Source: DASTDY01 sp035478375 (lineage in GTDB: Bacteria; Patescibacteriota; Saccharimonadia; Saccharimonadales; EFPC-124). Taken from it: a stretch of 29,626 nt of DNA. Of this stretch, positions 22,923 through 29,626 are shown in pieces (position 1 is the stretch's first letter; the number at the start of each line of letters is the position of its first letter). The notes under the pieces were generated by a model. It had not been told where the DNA came from. It searched no databases and saw only the letters and a program-made list of their open reading frames with translations. The stretch spans positions 1-29,626 of the forward strand of contig DATIJQ010000015.1 in the NCBI GenBank assembly GCA_035478375.1. Direction: 5' to 3'. Made by a program: the position numbers and the translations under genes.

Positions 22923-23408
22923 ATGGGGGTAGAAGGATTATCGACCGGCGAACAACAACCACAAGAGCAGCAGCATGAAGTCGCCGACAAGATTGTTGAT
23001 GCGTTTGTGAAGAGTGGTAAACCCGAGGGCTACCACACGCTTGTCGAACAGGCAGCCGCTAACAAAGAATACGACGCATTAGGCGAAGCAAAGGCCCGGC
23101 TCGATTTTATGGACCCTACTGGCGGCACGTCAGAAGAAGGCACACCTTCGGACTTTATAATAGATTATTTAGACGATGAGGATGCCGAGCAAGCATACGT
23201 CAAAGCGTACGACGCTACTCTGTCGCAGTTAAAGTCTGAAAGCGGGGCTGCCAATAACGGCCAGCCAACCGAGTCTATTGATATAGCTAAACAGGTCATT
23301 CCCGAACAACCAAAGCTTGACGACAACCAACGTACAGAACTCATGCGGCAGGCCTTACAAAAAGCCAAGGCTTTTGATCCGAACCTGCACGAGCGGTCTG
23401 AAAACTAA
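22923..23408 (+). CDS. Acidic soluble protein of unknown function
   Basis: Not recognised. The 161-residue product is rich in Glu, Gln and Asp, with no signal or membrane segment (DFIIDYLDDEDAEQAYVKAYD, LRQALQKAKAFD-like ends). It looks largely helical, with disordered linkers rich in Gln and Pro. The start at 22923 has AGGGGG upstream, 15 bases after lysS, so it is expressed with lysS. Its stop TAA shares bases with the stop of the convergent DUF3761 gene: the bases CTAA at 23405-23408 serve both. No terminator separates the two genes. Confidence 0.8.
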   Translation: MGVEGLSTGEQQPQEQQHEVADKIVDAFVKSGKPEGYHTLVEQAAANKEYDALGEAKARLDFMDPTGGTSEEGTPSDFIIDYLDDEDAEQAYVKAYDATLSQLKSESGAANNGQPTESIDIAKQVIPEQPKLDDNQRTELMRQALQKAKAFDPNLHERSEN

Positions 23409-23878
23409 AGCCAGCTTGCAACGCCGCCATGTCCCGAGCATGTGCCGCTGCGGTGCTGGCTAAAGCTATATGAGCCATCGCGACACTGTGCTGTTGCGCC
23501 TGCAGGTACACTACCATCGCTTGTTGTGGCGGGTGAGTGAACAGTGTTGCCAGAGCTGTTTGTATAAGCGTCGTTATTGCTAAGTGTCGGTTGTGGAGTA
23601 GGAGCTTGGGCAGGTGTGGGCGCTGGTTTGGCTATAGATGCCGGCTGCGGTGGAGTTGGATTAGTCTGCTGTTGTACTGGTGCTACCGTAGCGGCGGTTG
23701 GAGTCTTTGAAGTAACAGGCTTTGTTTGCTGGGGCTGAGCTTGCGTTGGTTGCGCGTTGTTTTGCGTCGAACTTGCTTGCTGACCATTGTTGGTCATGCC
23801 AATAATAATAAATAGAGCAACTACGATGCCAACTATAAGACCCTTTTTTGATCGTCGCTGTTTTGGAAGTTCTAACAT
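23405..23878 (-). CDS. DUF3761 protein with membrane anchor and Pro/Gln-rich linker
   Basis: The C-terminus, GATAQCRDGSYSFSQHRSGTCSGHGGVASWL (key residues CRDGSYSFSQHRSGTC), is the DUF3761 domain, a short module with two conserved Cys and a Gly/His-rich end; its function is unknown. Before it are a membrane helix (KKGLIVGIVVALFIIIGMT) and an ~80-residue linker of Gln, Pro, Thr and Ala that would span the wall. I prefer the ATG at 23878 (157 residues), which has AAGGAG upstream; a longer reading to 23932 lacks such a site. The topology suggests a surface-exposed, wall-spanning module. Its stop overlaps the convergent gene's stop. Confidence 0.82.
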   Translation of the reverse strand: MLELPKQRRSKKGLIVGIVVALFIIIGMTNNGQQASSTQNNAQPTQAQPQQTKPVTSKTPTAATVAPVQQQTNPTPPQPASIAKPAPTPAQAPTPQPTLSNNDAYTNSSGNTVHSPATTSDGSVPAGATAQCRDGSYSFSQHRSGTCSGHGGVASWL

Positions 23879-24029
23879 ACCTTGCAACTCCTTAATAACT
23901 TTTACTATGCGCGTTAACCAAAAAATAAGCAAGAAATTTCTCTTTACTTACTGACGAACATATAGTTAAATTTAAGGTTACATTTAAAACGCAAGCATTT
24001 TTATATGCACACTCACCACATAAATGCGC

Positions 24030-24035
24030 TACAAT
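24030..24035 (+). promoter_or_regulatory. rnhA -10 box, leaderless spacing
   Basis: TACAAT is followed by exactly six bases and then the ATG at 24042, which places the predicted +1 on the A of the start codon. No -35 was recognised. Confidence 0.55.
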
Positions 24036-24041
24036 TAAACA

Positions 24042-24467
24042 ATGCCTAAAAATACGTATTACACCGATGGTTCTTGCAGTCCCAACCCCGGTCCTGGCGG
24101 CTGGGCGGTTATCAAAAACATGGAAGTTTGCGCGCTTGGCTCGGCCGATGACAGCACAAACATCCGCATGGAAGGTCAGGCACTCATCGCCGCACTCAAA
24201 GATGCCGGCAGCGAATCAGCCGATATTTACACCGACAGCGAATTTTGGATTAACGTCATCACCAAATGGTCGCTGACCTGGGAAGCGCGCGGCTGGAAAA
24301 AGAGCGGCGGCGAAATCAAAAACCTCGACATTGTAAAAGAAGTCTGCCCGTTATACCGTGCTTCAAATGCTAACCTTATCTGGGTGCGTGGTCACAATAA
24401 TGACCCCGGCAACGAACTCGCCGACGAATGGGCTAATAAAGCGCGCTTGCAAAAAGCCGGCCGCTAG
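24042..24467 (+). CDS. rnhA: Ribonuclease HI
   Basis: RNase HI cuts the RNA strand of RNA-DNA hybrids. The 141-residue product has the four metal-binding acids: Asp9 in YYTDGSC, Glu44 in IRMEGQAL, Asp65 in IYTDSEFW, and an Asp near residue 129 in GNELADEWA. The NP-GPGG-W loop after the first Asp and the WVRGHNNDPGNE substrate-handle and His region are also typical. This is a stand-alone catalytic domain without an N-terminal hybrid-binding domain. The gene appears leaderless. Confidence 0.95.
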   Translation: MPKNTYYTDGSCSPNPGPGGWAVIKNMEVCALGSADDSTNIRMEGQALIAALKDAGSESADIYTDSEFWINVITKWSLTWEARGWKKSGGEIKNLDIVKEVCPLYRASNANLIWVRGHNNDPGNELADEWANKARLQKAGR

Positions 24468-24526
24468 ACAAAATCGCGGCACCAGCGCACACTTAAGTCA
24501 GGCACTTCGACAAGAAGGGTGGGGTG

Positions 24527-24799
24527 ATGAAGGCGCTGGCACTTCGCGCAATCGCCGTATTTGGCGTACTGCTTACGGGACTTTGCGTGGAACTCATTGT
24601 AGTGAAAGCGGTAGAAGGCCTTGTAGGTGTGTTTGCAGGCACGTTTTTTGTACTGACCTCGGTTTTTGCAGTAGTGACCTTACACCCTGAGTGGCCCGGC
24701 CGCGAACCAGAAATGGCACCAAGGTTTCTTGGCTTTTGCATTGCATCAGGCGGAGCTGCGTTGTGTTTGTTCGTTTTGTCATTTGTTTTGTCGCGGTGA
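24527..24799 (+). CDS. Orphan small membrane protein, 90 aa
   Basis: Not recognised. Three hydrophobic segments are visible: ALRAIAVFGVLLTGLCVELIV, LVGVFAGTFFVLTSVFAVVTL and FCIASGGAALCLFVLSFVLS, with a short polar loop (HPEWPGREPEMAPR) between the last two. I chose the ATG at 24527; a GTG at 24524 is adjacent. The purine stretch AGAAGGGTGGGG provides a ribosome-binding site. A strong GC-rich hairpin begins seven bases after the stop, matching the cassette design of other orphan genes here. It lies between rnhA and a DUF427 gene, both unrelated. Confidence 0.65.
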   Translation: MKALALRAIAVFGVLLTGLCVELIVVKAVEGLVGVFAGTFFVLTSVFAVVTLHPEWPGREPEMAPRFLGFCIASGGAALCLFVLSFVLSR

Positions 24800-24806
24800 C
24801 CACTGG

Positions 24807-24839
24807 CCACCACCCGCGTTACACCAAACGCGGGTGGTG
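24807..24839 (+). terminator. GC-rich hairpin after the orphan membrane protein
   Basis: ACCACCCGCGTT pairs perfectly with AACGCGGGTGGT, a 12-base stem with a short loop. It is followed by GCGCCACTG, with no U-tract. Confidence 0.65.
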
Positions 24840-24884
24840 CGCCACTGTCAAGTGCGGTACACTTAAGTGAGCAAAGGAGCGGTT

Positions 24885-25187
24885 ATGAAAGCAGTTTGGA
24901 AAGATAATGTTATTGCTGAGGCACCAAAACAAGACCTGATTTTTATTGAAGGTAACTGGTATTTTCCGCCATCAAGCGTCAAACAAGAATACTTAGAAAA
25001 GAGTCCAACTCCGTACACGTGTCCCTGGAAAGGCGTCTGCCAATACTTTAATATCAAAAAAGATACAGTGGTCAGCCCAGACAACGCCTGGAGTTACCCA
25101 GAACCAAAACCGTCAGCTATTAAAACTGTGGGTAAAGATTTTAGCAATTACGTCGCATTCTGGCGTGATGTGCAAATTATTGAATAA
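24885..25187 (+). CDS. DUF427 domain protein
   Basis: The 100-residue product is a single DUF427 domain, a small beta-fold of unknown biochemical role found in many bacteria. Diagnostic stretches are VIAEAPKQDLIFIEGNWYFPP (core EGNWYFPP), TPYTCPWKGVCQYF with the conserved TCPWKG, and NAWSYPEPKPSA with YPEP. The end VAFWRDVQI also fits. I chose the ATG at 24885, which has AAAGGAG five bases upstream; the frame opens earlier at 24867. It stands alone between an orphan cassette and a membrane-anchored protein. Confidence 0.88.
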   Translation: MKAVWKDNVIAEAPKQDLIFIEGNWYFPPSSVKQEYLEKSPTPYTCPWKGVCQYFNIKKDTVVSPDNAWSYPEPKPSAIKTVGKDFSNYVAFWRDVQIIE

Positions 25188-25240
25188 TTTAAGCGTGACT
25201 TCAGAGTCTAGCGGTATATTTATGCCATAAGGAGACTCAT

Positions 25241-25726
25241 ATGGAAACCTCTAAAGAAGTTACAAAAGCGCCTGAAGTGCAAAAAGACGATCAGCAGCAA
25301 AAACCACCGGTGATGCATGGAGCCCGCAACCACCGCGTTATCGTTGCTATTATTGGCGGCCTTATTGTGCTGGCGCTTGGCTTTATGCTTGGTTCGCTCA
25401 GCACATTCCATTTTGTGGCGCGCCGACCTAACATCGACACAACAGCACTGCGCAATGTTGGCCCGTTCCGCGCGCATGATATGCGGGGCGGTTTTAACGG
25501 CACTGACGGTAGTACTGTTACTCGGCTGAGTGGTGTTGTAACCCAGGTCAACGGCGCCACCTTTACTATTGCTGGCAATGGCACGACCAAAACTATCACC
25601 ACAAACGACAGCACTGTGTTTAACACCGGTTCTAAAAAGGTGAATGTCAACGATAGCGTTTTGGTAACTGGTACTGACGGCAATAGTGCTTTTACTGCCG
25701 CCACCGTACATGTCCAAAATAGCTAG
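25241..25726 (+). CDS. Membrane-anchored protein with DUF5666-like beta domain
   Basis: A Lys/Glu/Gln-rich cytoplasmic tail of about 30 residues leads to one membrane helix (VIVAIIGGLIVLALGFMLGSL), then an outside domain. That domain has SGVVTQVNGATFTIAGNGTT, repeated short strands and KVNVNDSVLVTGT, resembling the OB-like DUF5666 fold. The function is unknown. An AAGGAG lies six bases before the ATG. TATATT at 25215-25220 could be its -10 box. Total length is 161 residues. It is separated from the FMN reductase gene by 33 bases that hold a leaderless promoter. Confidence 0.75.
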   Translation: METSKEVTKAPEVQKDDQQQKPPVMHGARNHRVIVAIIGGLIVLALGFMLGSLSTFHFVARRPNIDTTALRNVGPFRAHDMRGGFNGTDGSTVTRLSGVVTQVNGATFTIAGNGTTKTITTNDSTVFNTGSKKVNVNDSVLVTGTDGNSAFTAATVHVQNS

Positions 25727-25747
25727 TCTTGCGCCAGCAACCCATGC

Positions 25748-25753
25748 TACAGT
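25748..25753 (+). promoter_or_regulatory. -10 box of the FMN reductase gene, leaderless spacing
   Basis: TGC-TACAGT, then exactly six bases (TTGAAC), then the ATG at 25760. Extended -10 with predicted +1 at the start codon. Confidence 0.55.
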
Positions 25754-25759
25754 TTGAAC

Positions 25760-26323
25760 ATGGACACGCCAATTATTATTGCAGTTATTGCTGGCACCAC
25801 GCGGCCTAAGCGTGAGTCGATTAGCGCGGCGCGTTTTGTAGCCAACGTTGGCGCCAGCTTGCCACATACCGAGATTATTTTTGTCGACCCGGCCGACTAT
25901 CACTTGCCACATGACGGCAACGATGAAGAAAACCGCAACCCAGCCTTTACCGAACTCACCGCCAAAGCCGACGCATTTTTTATTGTCACACCCGAATATA
26001 ACCACAGTTTCCCTGGTAGCTTAAAACGTTTGCTCGACAGCGAATACGACAATTACTACCATAAACCTGTCGCCATTGCCGGCTGCAGCAATGGCGCCTG
26101 GGGAGGCGTGCGGGCGGTCGAAGCACTTACCACTGCGCTGCGTGGCATGGAGCTGCTTGTCTCACCCTACAGCGTCTACTTCCCAAAAGTGCAAGATATT
26201 TTTGATGCCAGCGGCACCATAAAGCCAGAATTTGCTGCGCGCTACACTAAAAACGTCACACATGTTTTTGCTGAACTCGCTTGGCTAAGCAGTGCCTTAA
26301 AAAACGCACGCAAAGGAGTATAA
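25760..26323 (+). CDS. NADPH-dependent FMN reductase family protein
   Basis: These flavodoxin-like enzymes bind FMN and pass electrons from NAD(P)H to quinones, dyes or metals. The 187-residue product shows the opening strand IIIAVIAGTTRPKRES, whose GTTRPKR phosphate-loop is family-typical. The flavin motif FFIVTPEYNHSFPGSLKRLLD follows (key TPEYNHSFPG), then VAIAGCSNGAWGGVRAVE. I chose the ATG at 25760; an upstream TTG is in frame but lies inside the promoter spacing. The exact substrate is not known. A TATAAT overlapping its stop serves the next gene. Confidence 0.9.
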   Translation: MDTPIIIAVIAGTTRPKRESISAARFVANVGASLPHTEIIFVDPADYHLPHDGNDEENRNPAFTELTAKADAFFIVTPEYNHSFPGSLKRLLDSEYDNYYHKPVAIAGCSNGAWGGVRAVEALTTALRGMELLVSPYSVYFPKVQDIFDASGTIKPEFAARYTKNVTHVFAELAWLSSALKNARKGV

Positions 26324-26324
26324 T
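26319..26324 (+). promoter_or_regulatory. -10 box of the potassium channel gene, leaderless spacing
   Basis: TATAAT overlaps the stop codon of the reductase gene and ends six bases before the ATG at 26331. The AAGGGG between them directly abuts the ATG, too close to act as a Shine-Dalgarno. Confidence 0.5.
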
Positions 26325-26330
26325 AAGGGG

Positions 26331-26711
26331 ATGATTGACTTTTTTGTAATGATCGCAAAGTTCTATGGCGCCGTTGGCCGCAGTATTAAACACGAACCGC
26401 AAGCCCGCGCGCTGCTAGCATTCGTTGTGCTTATTTTAGTCGGTGGCACAATATTTTTTATGGAGGTCGAACACTGGAGTTTGGTCGATTCTTTATACTA
26501 CTGCGTTAATACGCTGACCACCGTTGGCACTGGCACGCTGGAGCCACACACTGACACTGGCAAGATCTTCACCATAATTTATTTGTTTATGGGTGTGGGT
26601 GCAGTTTTGGCGACGCTGCAGCTGGTTGCCAAGCATGCTTTGGCGCAAGAAGAACGCTCGCCATTCGAACAAATCAGCGACGCGCTCGGCGGTAAGCCTA
26701 AAGGAAAATAA
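26331..26711 (+). CDS. Two-helix potassium channel pore protein with atypical filter
   Basis: The 126-residue product has two membrane helices, ARALLAFVVLILVGGTIFF and IFTIIYLFMGVGAVLATLQLV, flanking a pore loop (SLVDSLYYCVNTLTTVGTG), the layout of a minimal K+ channel subunit. The selectivity filter, about residues 63-68, reads TTVGTG, whereas canonical channels have TTVGYG or TTVGFG, and the following Asp is replaced by Thr. The change could alter ion selectivity. There is no cytoplasmic RCK domain, only a short Lys-rich tail. The stop shares TAATG with the next ATG. Confidence 0.85.
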   Translation: MIDFFVMIAKFYGAVGRSIKHEPQARALLAFVVLILVGGTIFFMEVEHWSLVDSLYYCVNTLTTVGTGTLEPHTDTGKIFTIIYLFMGVGAVLATLQLVAKHALAQEERSPFEQISDALGGKPKGK

Positions 26712-27097
26712 TGCAAGTAACTGACGACCAATTTGCCGCGCTTATAGGCGAGGCGCTCGACGAACTGCCCGAAAAATATACACGCAACATGCAAAATGTG
26801 GCCATTGTGTACGAAGATGAACCCACGCCGCAGCAACGCGAAGAACTAAAGTTACACTGCAACCAATCCCTGTACGGGTTGTATCAAGGCATCCCATTGC
26901 CACTGCGTGGTGCGGGATATAATCTAGTAATCCCAGATAAAATCACGATTTTTAAAAACCCAATGCTGCGCACAAGCGGCGACATGGCCGCACTTAAAGC
27001 CCAAATCAAACACACATTATGGCACGAAATCGCTCACCATTTTGGTTTGAATCACGACCGTATTCACAAGCTCGAGCACAACACCGAGCAGCGCTAG
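26711..27097 (+). CDS. Minimal zincin-like metallopeptidase family protein
   Basis: The 128-residue protein has a single zinc-binding motif, HEIAHHFGLNHD, with HExxH at residues 105-109 and a following conserved Asp, the arrangement of the small zincin_1 family (PF06262-like). The N-terminus (DDQFAALIGEALDELPEKY) and the LYGLYQGIPLP stretch are also typical of that family. No secretion signal is visible, so it is probably cytoplasmic. The substrate is unknown. The start overlaps the K+ channel stop (TAATG), so both are translated from one mRNA. Confidence 0.88.
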   Translation: MQVTDDQFAALIGEALDELPEKYTRNMQNVAIVYEDEPTPQQREELKLHCNQSLYGLYQGIPLPLRGAGYNLVIPDKITIFKNPMLRTSGDMAALKAQIKHTLWHEIAHHFGLNHDRIHKLEHNTEQR

Positions 27098-27141
27098 TGC
27101 AAAGCATTGCGCTTTTTATCACCGCAGTATACGCTTAAAAC

Positions 27142-28908
27142 ATGCGAAAAATCCTTGTTGCCGTAGCTGTCTTAGCGTTATTTTTAGTGCCGACTGTCGC
27201 CCATGCTAGTACGCAAGATTTTACTATTTCGTCGTTTACGGGCGATTATTACTTAAGCCGAGCCAGCGACAATGTTGCTGAACTAAAGGTAGTCGAAAAA
27301 ATCGTCGCCGATTTTCCCGATTTTGACCAAAACCACGGCATCGAACGTGCAATTCCGCAGAGTTACCGCAATCATTCGCTCGAGCTAAATGTACAAAGCG
27401 TCACCGACGGCAGCGGCACTGATTGGGCATACAGTACCTCGACCAGTAATGACAACAAAGTACTGCGCATTGGAAACGCCAGCACCTATGTGCACGGCGA
27501 GCAGACGTATGTCATAACATATACAATGCGCGGCGTTAGCCTCAACTTAAGCGACCACGACGAATTTTATTGGGACATAAACGGCGACCAGTGGCAGCAA
27601 TACTTTGGTCAAGTTGTGGCACATATTCATGTACCTGCAAATTTGGTGAGTGCGCTACAAGACCGCAAAGCGTGTTATGTTGGTTTTACGCATTCAGAAG
27701 AAACTAACTGCATAAGTACGGTCGCGGACGAAAGCGATGGCGGTAAACTTATTACGTTCAATACGCTCAATCAAGTCACCCCAAGCGAAACCATGACCAC
27801 CGTGCTGGCATTTAATAACGGTACTTTTGCCGATTACAGCATGAGTCCAGCGGCCATTCGCCAATTACTCATAAACGTTGCAGAATTTTTGACGCTACCA
27901 ATTGCTGCCGCACTGTTCATTTTTATTGGTTGGCGCCGCAATGGCCGTGACGCTCGGGGCAAAGGCGTTATTGTGCCGCAATATTTGCCGCCAAAAGAGC
28001 TTAGTGTGCTTGCCAGCAACGCTGTGTTAACCGAAAAATTTGCATCAAAAGCAATTTCAGCCACCATTATTGACCTTGCTGTACGCCATTACATAAAAAT
28101 TTACGAAGTCCAAAAGCAAAAAATGATTGGCAGCAGTACCGACTACGAGCTGGAACTTATAAAACTGCCAGATAGCTTGCGCGACGAAGAACAGCAAGTC
28201 GTCAAAATGCTTTTTACGGTAGTGCAAATTGGCACCAAGGTACAACTGAGCGACCTCAAGCGAACACTCGCGCAGCAATCGCAGCAACTTGGTAAAAGCG
28301 TTAATAAACAGCTCGCCACGGACGGCTATTTTAAAGCGACGCCAGAACGTGCCCAATTACCGTACCACATTGCTAGCATTATTTGTTACATAGTTGGCTT
28401 CTTTCTTTTACGCACAAACGCAAGCTTATTTGTTGGCTTAAGTCTGTTTGGTACGGGTATTATTTTGAATCTCGGGGCGCTTATTATGGCTGCCCGTACC
28501 GCCAAAGGTGCTGCCATGAAGGATTACTTGTTAGGGCTTAAAATGTACATAAAATTGGCCGAAGCCGAACGGCTTAAAGTGCTGCAAAGTCCACACGGTG
28601 AGCTGACCGAAAAAATAGACATCAATGACAAAATCCAGCTCATAAAACTCTACGAAAAACTGTTGCCATATGCCATGCTGTTTGGCCTCGAAAAAGATTG
28701 GGCACGCGAAATGGCTGGCCTGTACCAACAATCACCAGATTGGTATTACGGTAGTGCCACATTTAATGCAATTTGGTTTGCCAGTTCACTCAACGCTTTT
28801 AATACAAGCGCGGCAACGACTTTTGCGCCCCCAAGCAGTTCTGGCAGTAGCGGCTTTGGCGGTGGCGCTGGCGGTGGAGGCGGCGGTGGTGGGGGAGGCG
28901 GCTGGTAG
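27142..28908 (+). CDS. DUF2207 membrane protein with signal peptide and poly-Gly tail
   Basis: A signal peptide (MRKILVAVAVLALFLVPTVAHA) precedes an extracytoplasmic DUF2207 domain up to about residue 230, with DFTISSFTGDYYLSRASDN and GIERAIPQSYRNH as recognisable parts. A membrane helix follows (FLTLPIAAALFIFIGWRRNG), then a cytoplasmic segment with ELSVLASNAVLTEKFASKAI. A helix pair (IICYIVGFFLLRT and LFGTGIILNLGALIMAA) and a long cytoplasmic part come next. The protein ends in Ser/Gly-rich residues with about 15 Gly (28850-28905). At 588 residues the length fits the family; function is unknown. TATACG eight bases before the ATG is a weak -10 candidate. Confidence 0.9.
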   Translation: MRKILVAVAVLALFLVPTVAHASTQDFTISSFTGDYYLSRASDNVAELKVVEKIVADFPDFDQNHGIERAIPQSYRNHSLELNVQSVTDGSGTDWAYSTSTSNDNKVLRIGNASTYVHGEQTYVITYTMRGVSLNLSDHDEFYWDINGDQWQQYFGQVVAHIHVPANLVSALQDRKACYVGFTHSEETNCISTVADESDGGKLITFNTLNQVTPSETMTTVLAFNNGTFADYSMSPAAIRQLLINVAEFLTLPIAAALFIFIGWRRNGRDARGKGVIVPQYLPPKELSVLASNAVLTEKFASKAISATIIDLAVRHYIKIYEVQKQKMIGSSTDYELELIKLPDSLRDEEQQVVKMLFTVVQIGTKVQLSDLKRTLAQQSQQLGKSVNKQLATDGYFKATPERAQLPYHIASIICYIVGFFLLRTNASLFVGLSLFGTGIILNLGALIMAARTAKGAAMKDYLLGLKMYIKLAEAERLKVLQSPHGELTEKIDINDKIQLIKLYEKLLPYAMLFGLEKDWAREMAGLYQQSPDWYYGSATFNAIWFASSLNAFNTSAATTFAPPSSSGSSGFGGGAGGGGGGGGGGGW

Positions 28909-28932
28909 CTGCCTAAATAGCCAAACGTAGGG

Positions 28933-28949
28933 TATACTAAGAATATAAT
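28933..28949 (+). promoter_or_regulatory. Candidate -10 boxes for glutamate dehydrogenase
   Basis: TATACT (28933-28938) and TATAAT (28944-28949) lie in tandem. The first leaves a ~20-base leader containing the GGGAG ribosome-binding site; the second would cut into it, so the first is preferred. Confidence 0.45.
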
Positions 28950-28964
28950 TTTGGGAGTTTTACC

Positions 28965-29626
28965 GTGAACAGCATGTTAGCGACTGCCCAGGCCGCAATC
29001 CGTACAGCAGCAAAAGAACTCGGCTATGACGAGGCAAAAATTGAGGCGCTTATTACACCTGAACACGAGCATGTGTTTACGGTGAGCACTGGCAATAAAA
29101 CTTTCCCAGCCTACCGCGTACAACACAGTAGTAAACTTGGACCGCACAAAGGGGGGATTCGCTTCCACCCGAACGTCAGCTTAGATGAAGTGCGCGCTTT
29201 AGCAACGCTTATGAGCATTAAAACCGCGGCCGTTGGCTTGCCGCTTGGCGGCGGTAAAGGTGGTGTTGCGATTGATCCGCGTAGTTTGAGCAAAACCGAA
29301 CTCGAAGAAATTTCTCGCGATTACGCCCGTCAACTCGCCCCACACATTGGTTCGCAAAAAGATATTCCGGCCCCAGACGTTAACACGAATGGCGAAATCA
29401 TGGATTGGATGGTCGACGAACTTGCCAATGTAAAAGGCGAGCGCGACCCTGGCGCCTTTACCGGCAAAACCATGCAAGGCGGCGGCAGTGAAGGGCGCGA
29501 GGCGGCGACCGGTCGCGGCGGCGTCATTGCCCTGCGCGAGTTGCTGCGTCACCGCGATATACTCGACAAACCACTCACTATTGCTCTGCAAGGCTTTGGC
29601 AATGTTGGCTATTATTTTGCCAAAGT
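28965..29626 (+). CDS. Glutamate dehydrogenase family enzyme, C-terminus cut by window edge
   Basis: GDH interconverts glutamate and 2-oxoglutarate plus ammonia using NAD(P)H. The visible ~220 residues contain the substrate domain signature VGLPLGGGKGGVAIDP, with the catalytic-site Lys in GGGKGG. PAPDVNTNGEIMDWMVDE with the conserved Asp follows, then the Rossmann-fold start TIALQGFGNVGYYFA (GxGxxG). The start is the GTG at 28965, which has GGGAG seven bases upstream; an ATG at 28974 is in frame but badly spaced. It runs off the right edge. A catabolic or ammonia-handling enzyme is notable in an otherwise stripped genome. Confidence 0.9.
   Translation, partial: MNSMLATAQAAIRTAAKELGYDEAKIEALITPEHEHVFTVSTGNKTFPAYRVQHSSKLGPHKGGIRFHPNVSLDEVRALATLMSIKTAAVGLPLGGGKGGVAIDPRSLSKTELEEISRDYARQLAPHIGSQKDIPAPDVNTNGEIMDWMVDELANVKGERDPGAFTGKTMQGGGSEGREAATGRGGVIALRELLRHRDILDKPLTIALQGFGNVGYYFAK

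Overview
The window looks like part of a small, compact genome from the Patescibacteria/CPR radiation, most likely a Candidatus Saccharibacteria (TM7)-type bacterium. This is inferred from gene content and style and was not checked by any search. The clues are tight packing, a zinc-free type B ribosomal protein L31, a short EF-Ts, Pro/Gln-rich extensions on membrane proteins, many genes that appear to lack a 5' leader, and a translation/envelope gene cluster with several canonical members missing. UGA works as an ordinary stop (htrA, several small genes), so the UGA-recoded CPR lineages are unlikely.

Layout. 1-3186: a partial alpha/beta hydrolase, rplU with its terminator, an orphan gene, then parA-parB. 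3211-8694: signal peptidase I and a LytR-CpsA-Psr protein on divergent promoters, a polytopic membrane protein, HtrA protease and a Nudix hydrolase. 8691-10920 (minus strand): rpmE2-prfA-prmC, the usual release-factor operon. 11061-14427: rpsB-tsf plus a run of small orphan genes and a frameshifted membrane protein gene. 14514-19482: frr-uppS-rseP-CPBP protease, a 150-nt symmetric inverted repeat, then proS. 19658-23878: greA, two paralogous orphan genes, lysS with a downstream acidic protein, and a DUF3761 protein. 24042-29626: rnhA, small accessory proteins (DUF427, DUF5666-like), an FMN reductase, a K+ channel-like protein, a minimal metallopeptidase, a DUF2207 membrane protein and a truncated glutamate dehydrogenase.

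How the genes work together. The backbone covers translation (L21, L31, S2, EF-Ts, RF1, PrmC, RRF, ProRS, LysRS), transcript elongation (GreA), chromosome segregation (ParAB) and envelope biogenesis and quality control (LepB, LCP, HtrA, UppS, RseP, CPBP). In many bacteria rpsB-tsf-pyrH-frr-uppS-cdsA-dxr-rseP-proS form one cluster. Here pyrH, cdsA and dxr are absent from their usual positions, and the tsf-frr gap holds small orphan genes.

The most unusual features are: (1) up to seven orphan genes, most with their own Shine-Dalgarno and each followed closely by a GC-rich hairpin without a U-tract, resembling self-contained moron-like cassettes; two of them are paralogs with a matching downstream hairpin; (2) a 150-nt near-symmetric inverted repeat upstream of proS (MITE, structured RNA or leader); (3) a frameshift at an A6 run that splits an otherwise intact membrane-protein gene; (4) -10 boxes only 6-8 nt before many start codons, implying leaderless mRNAs.
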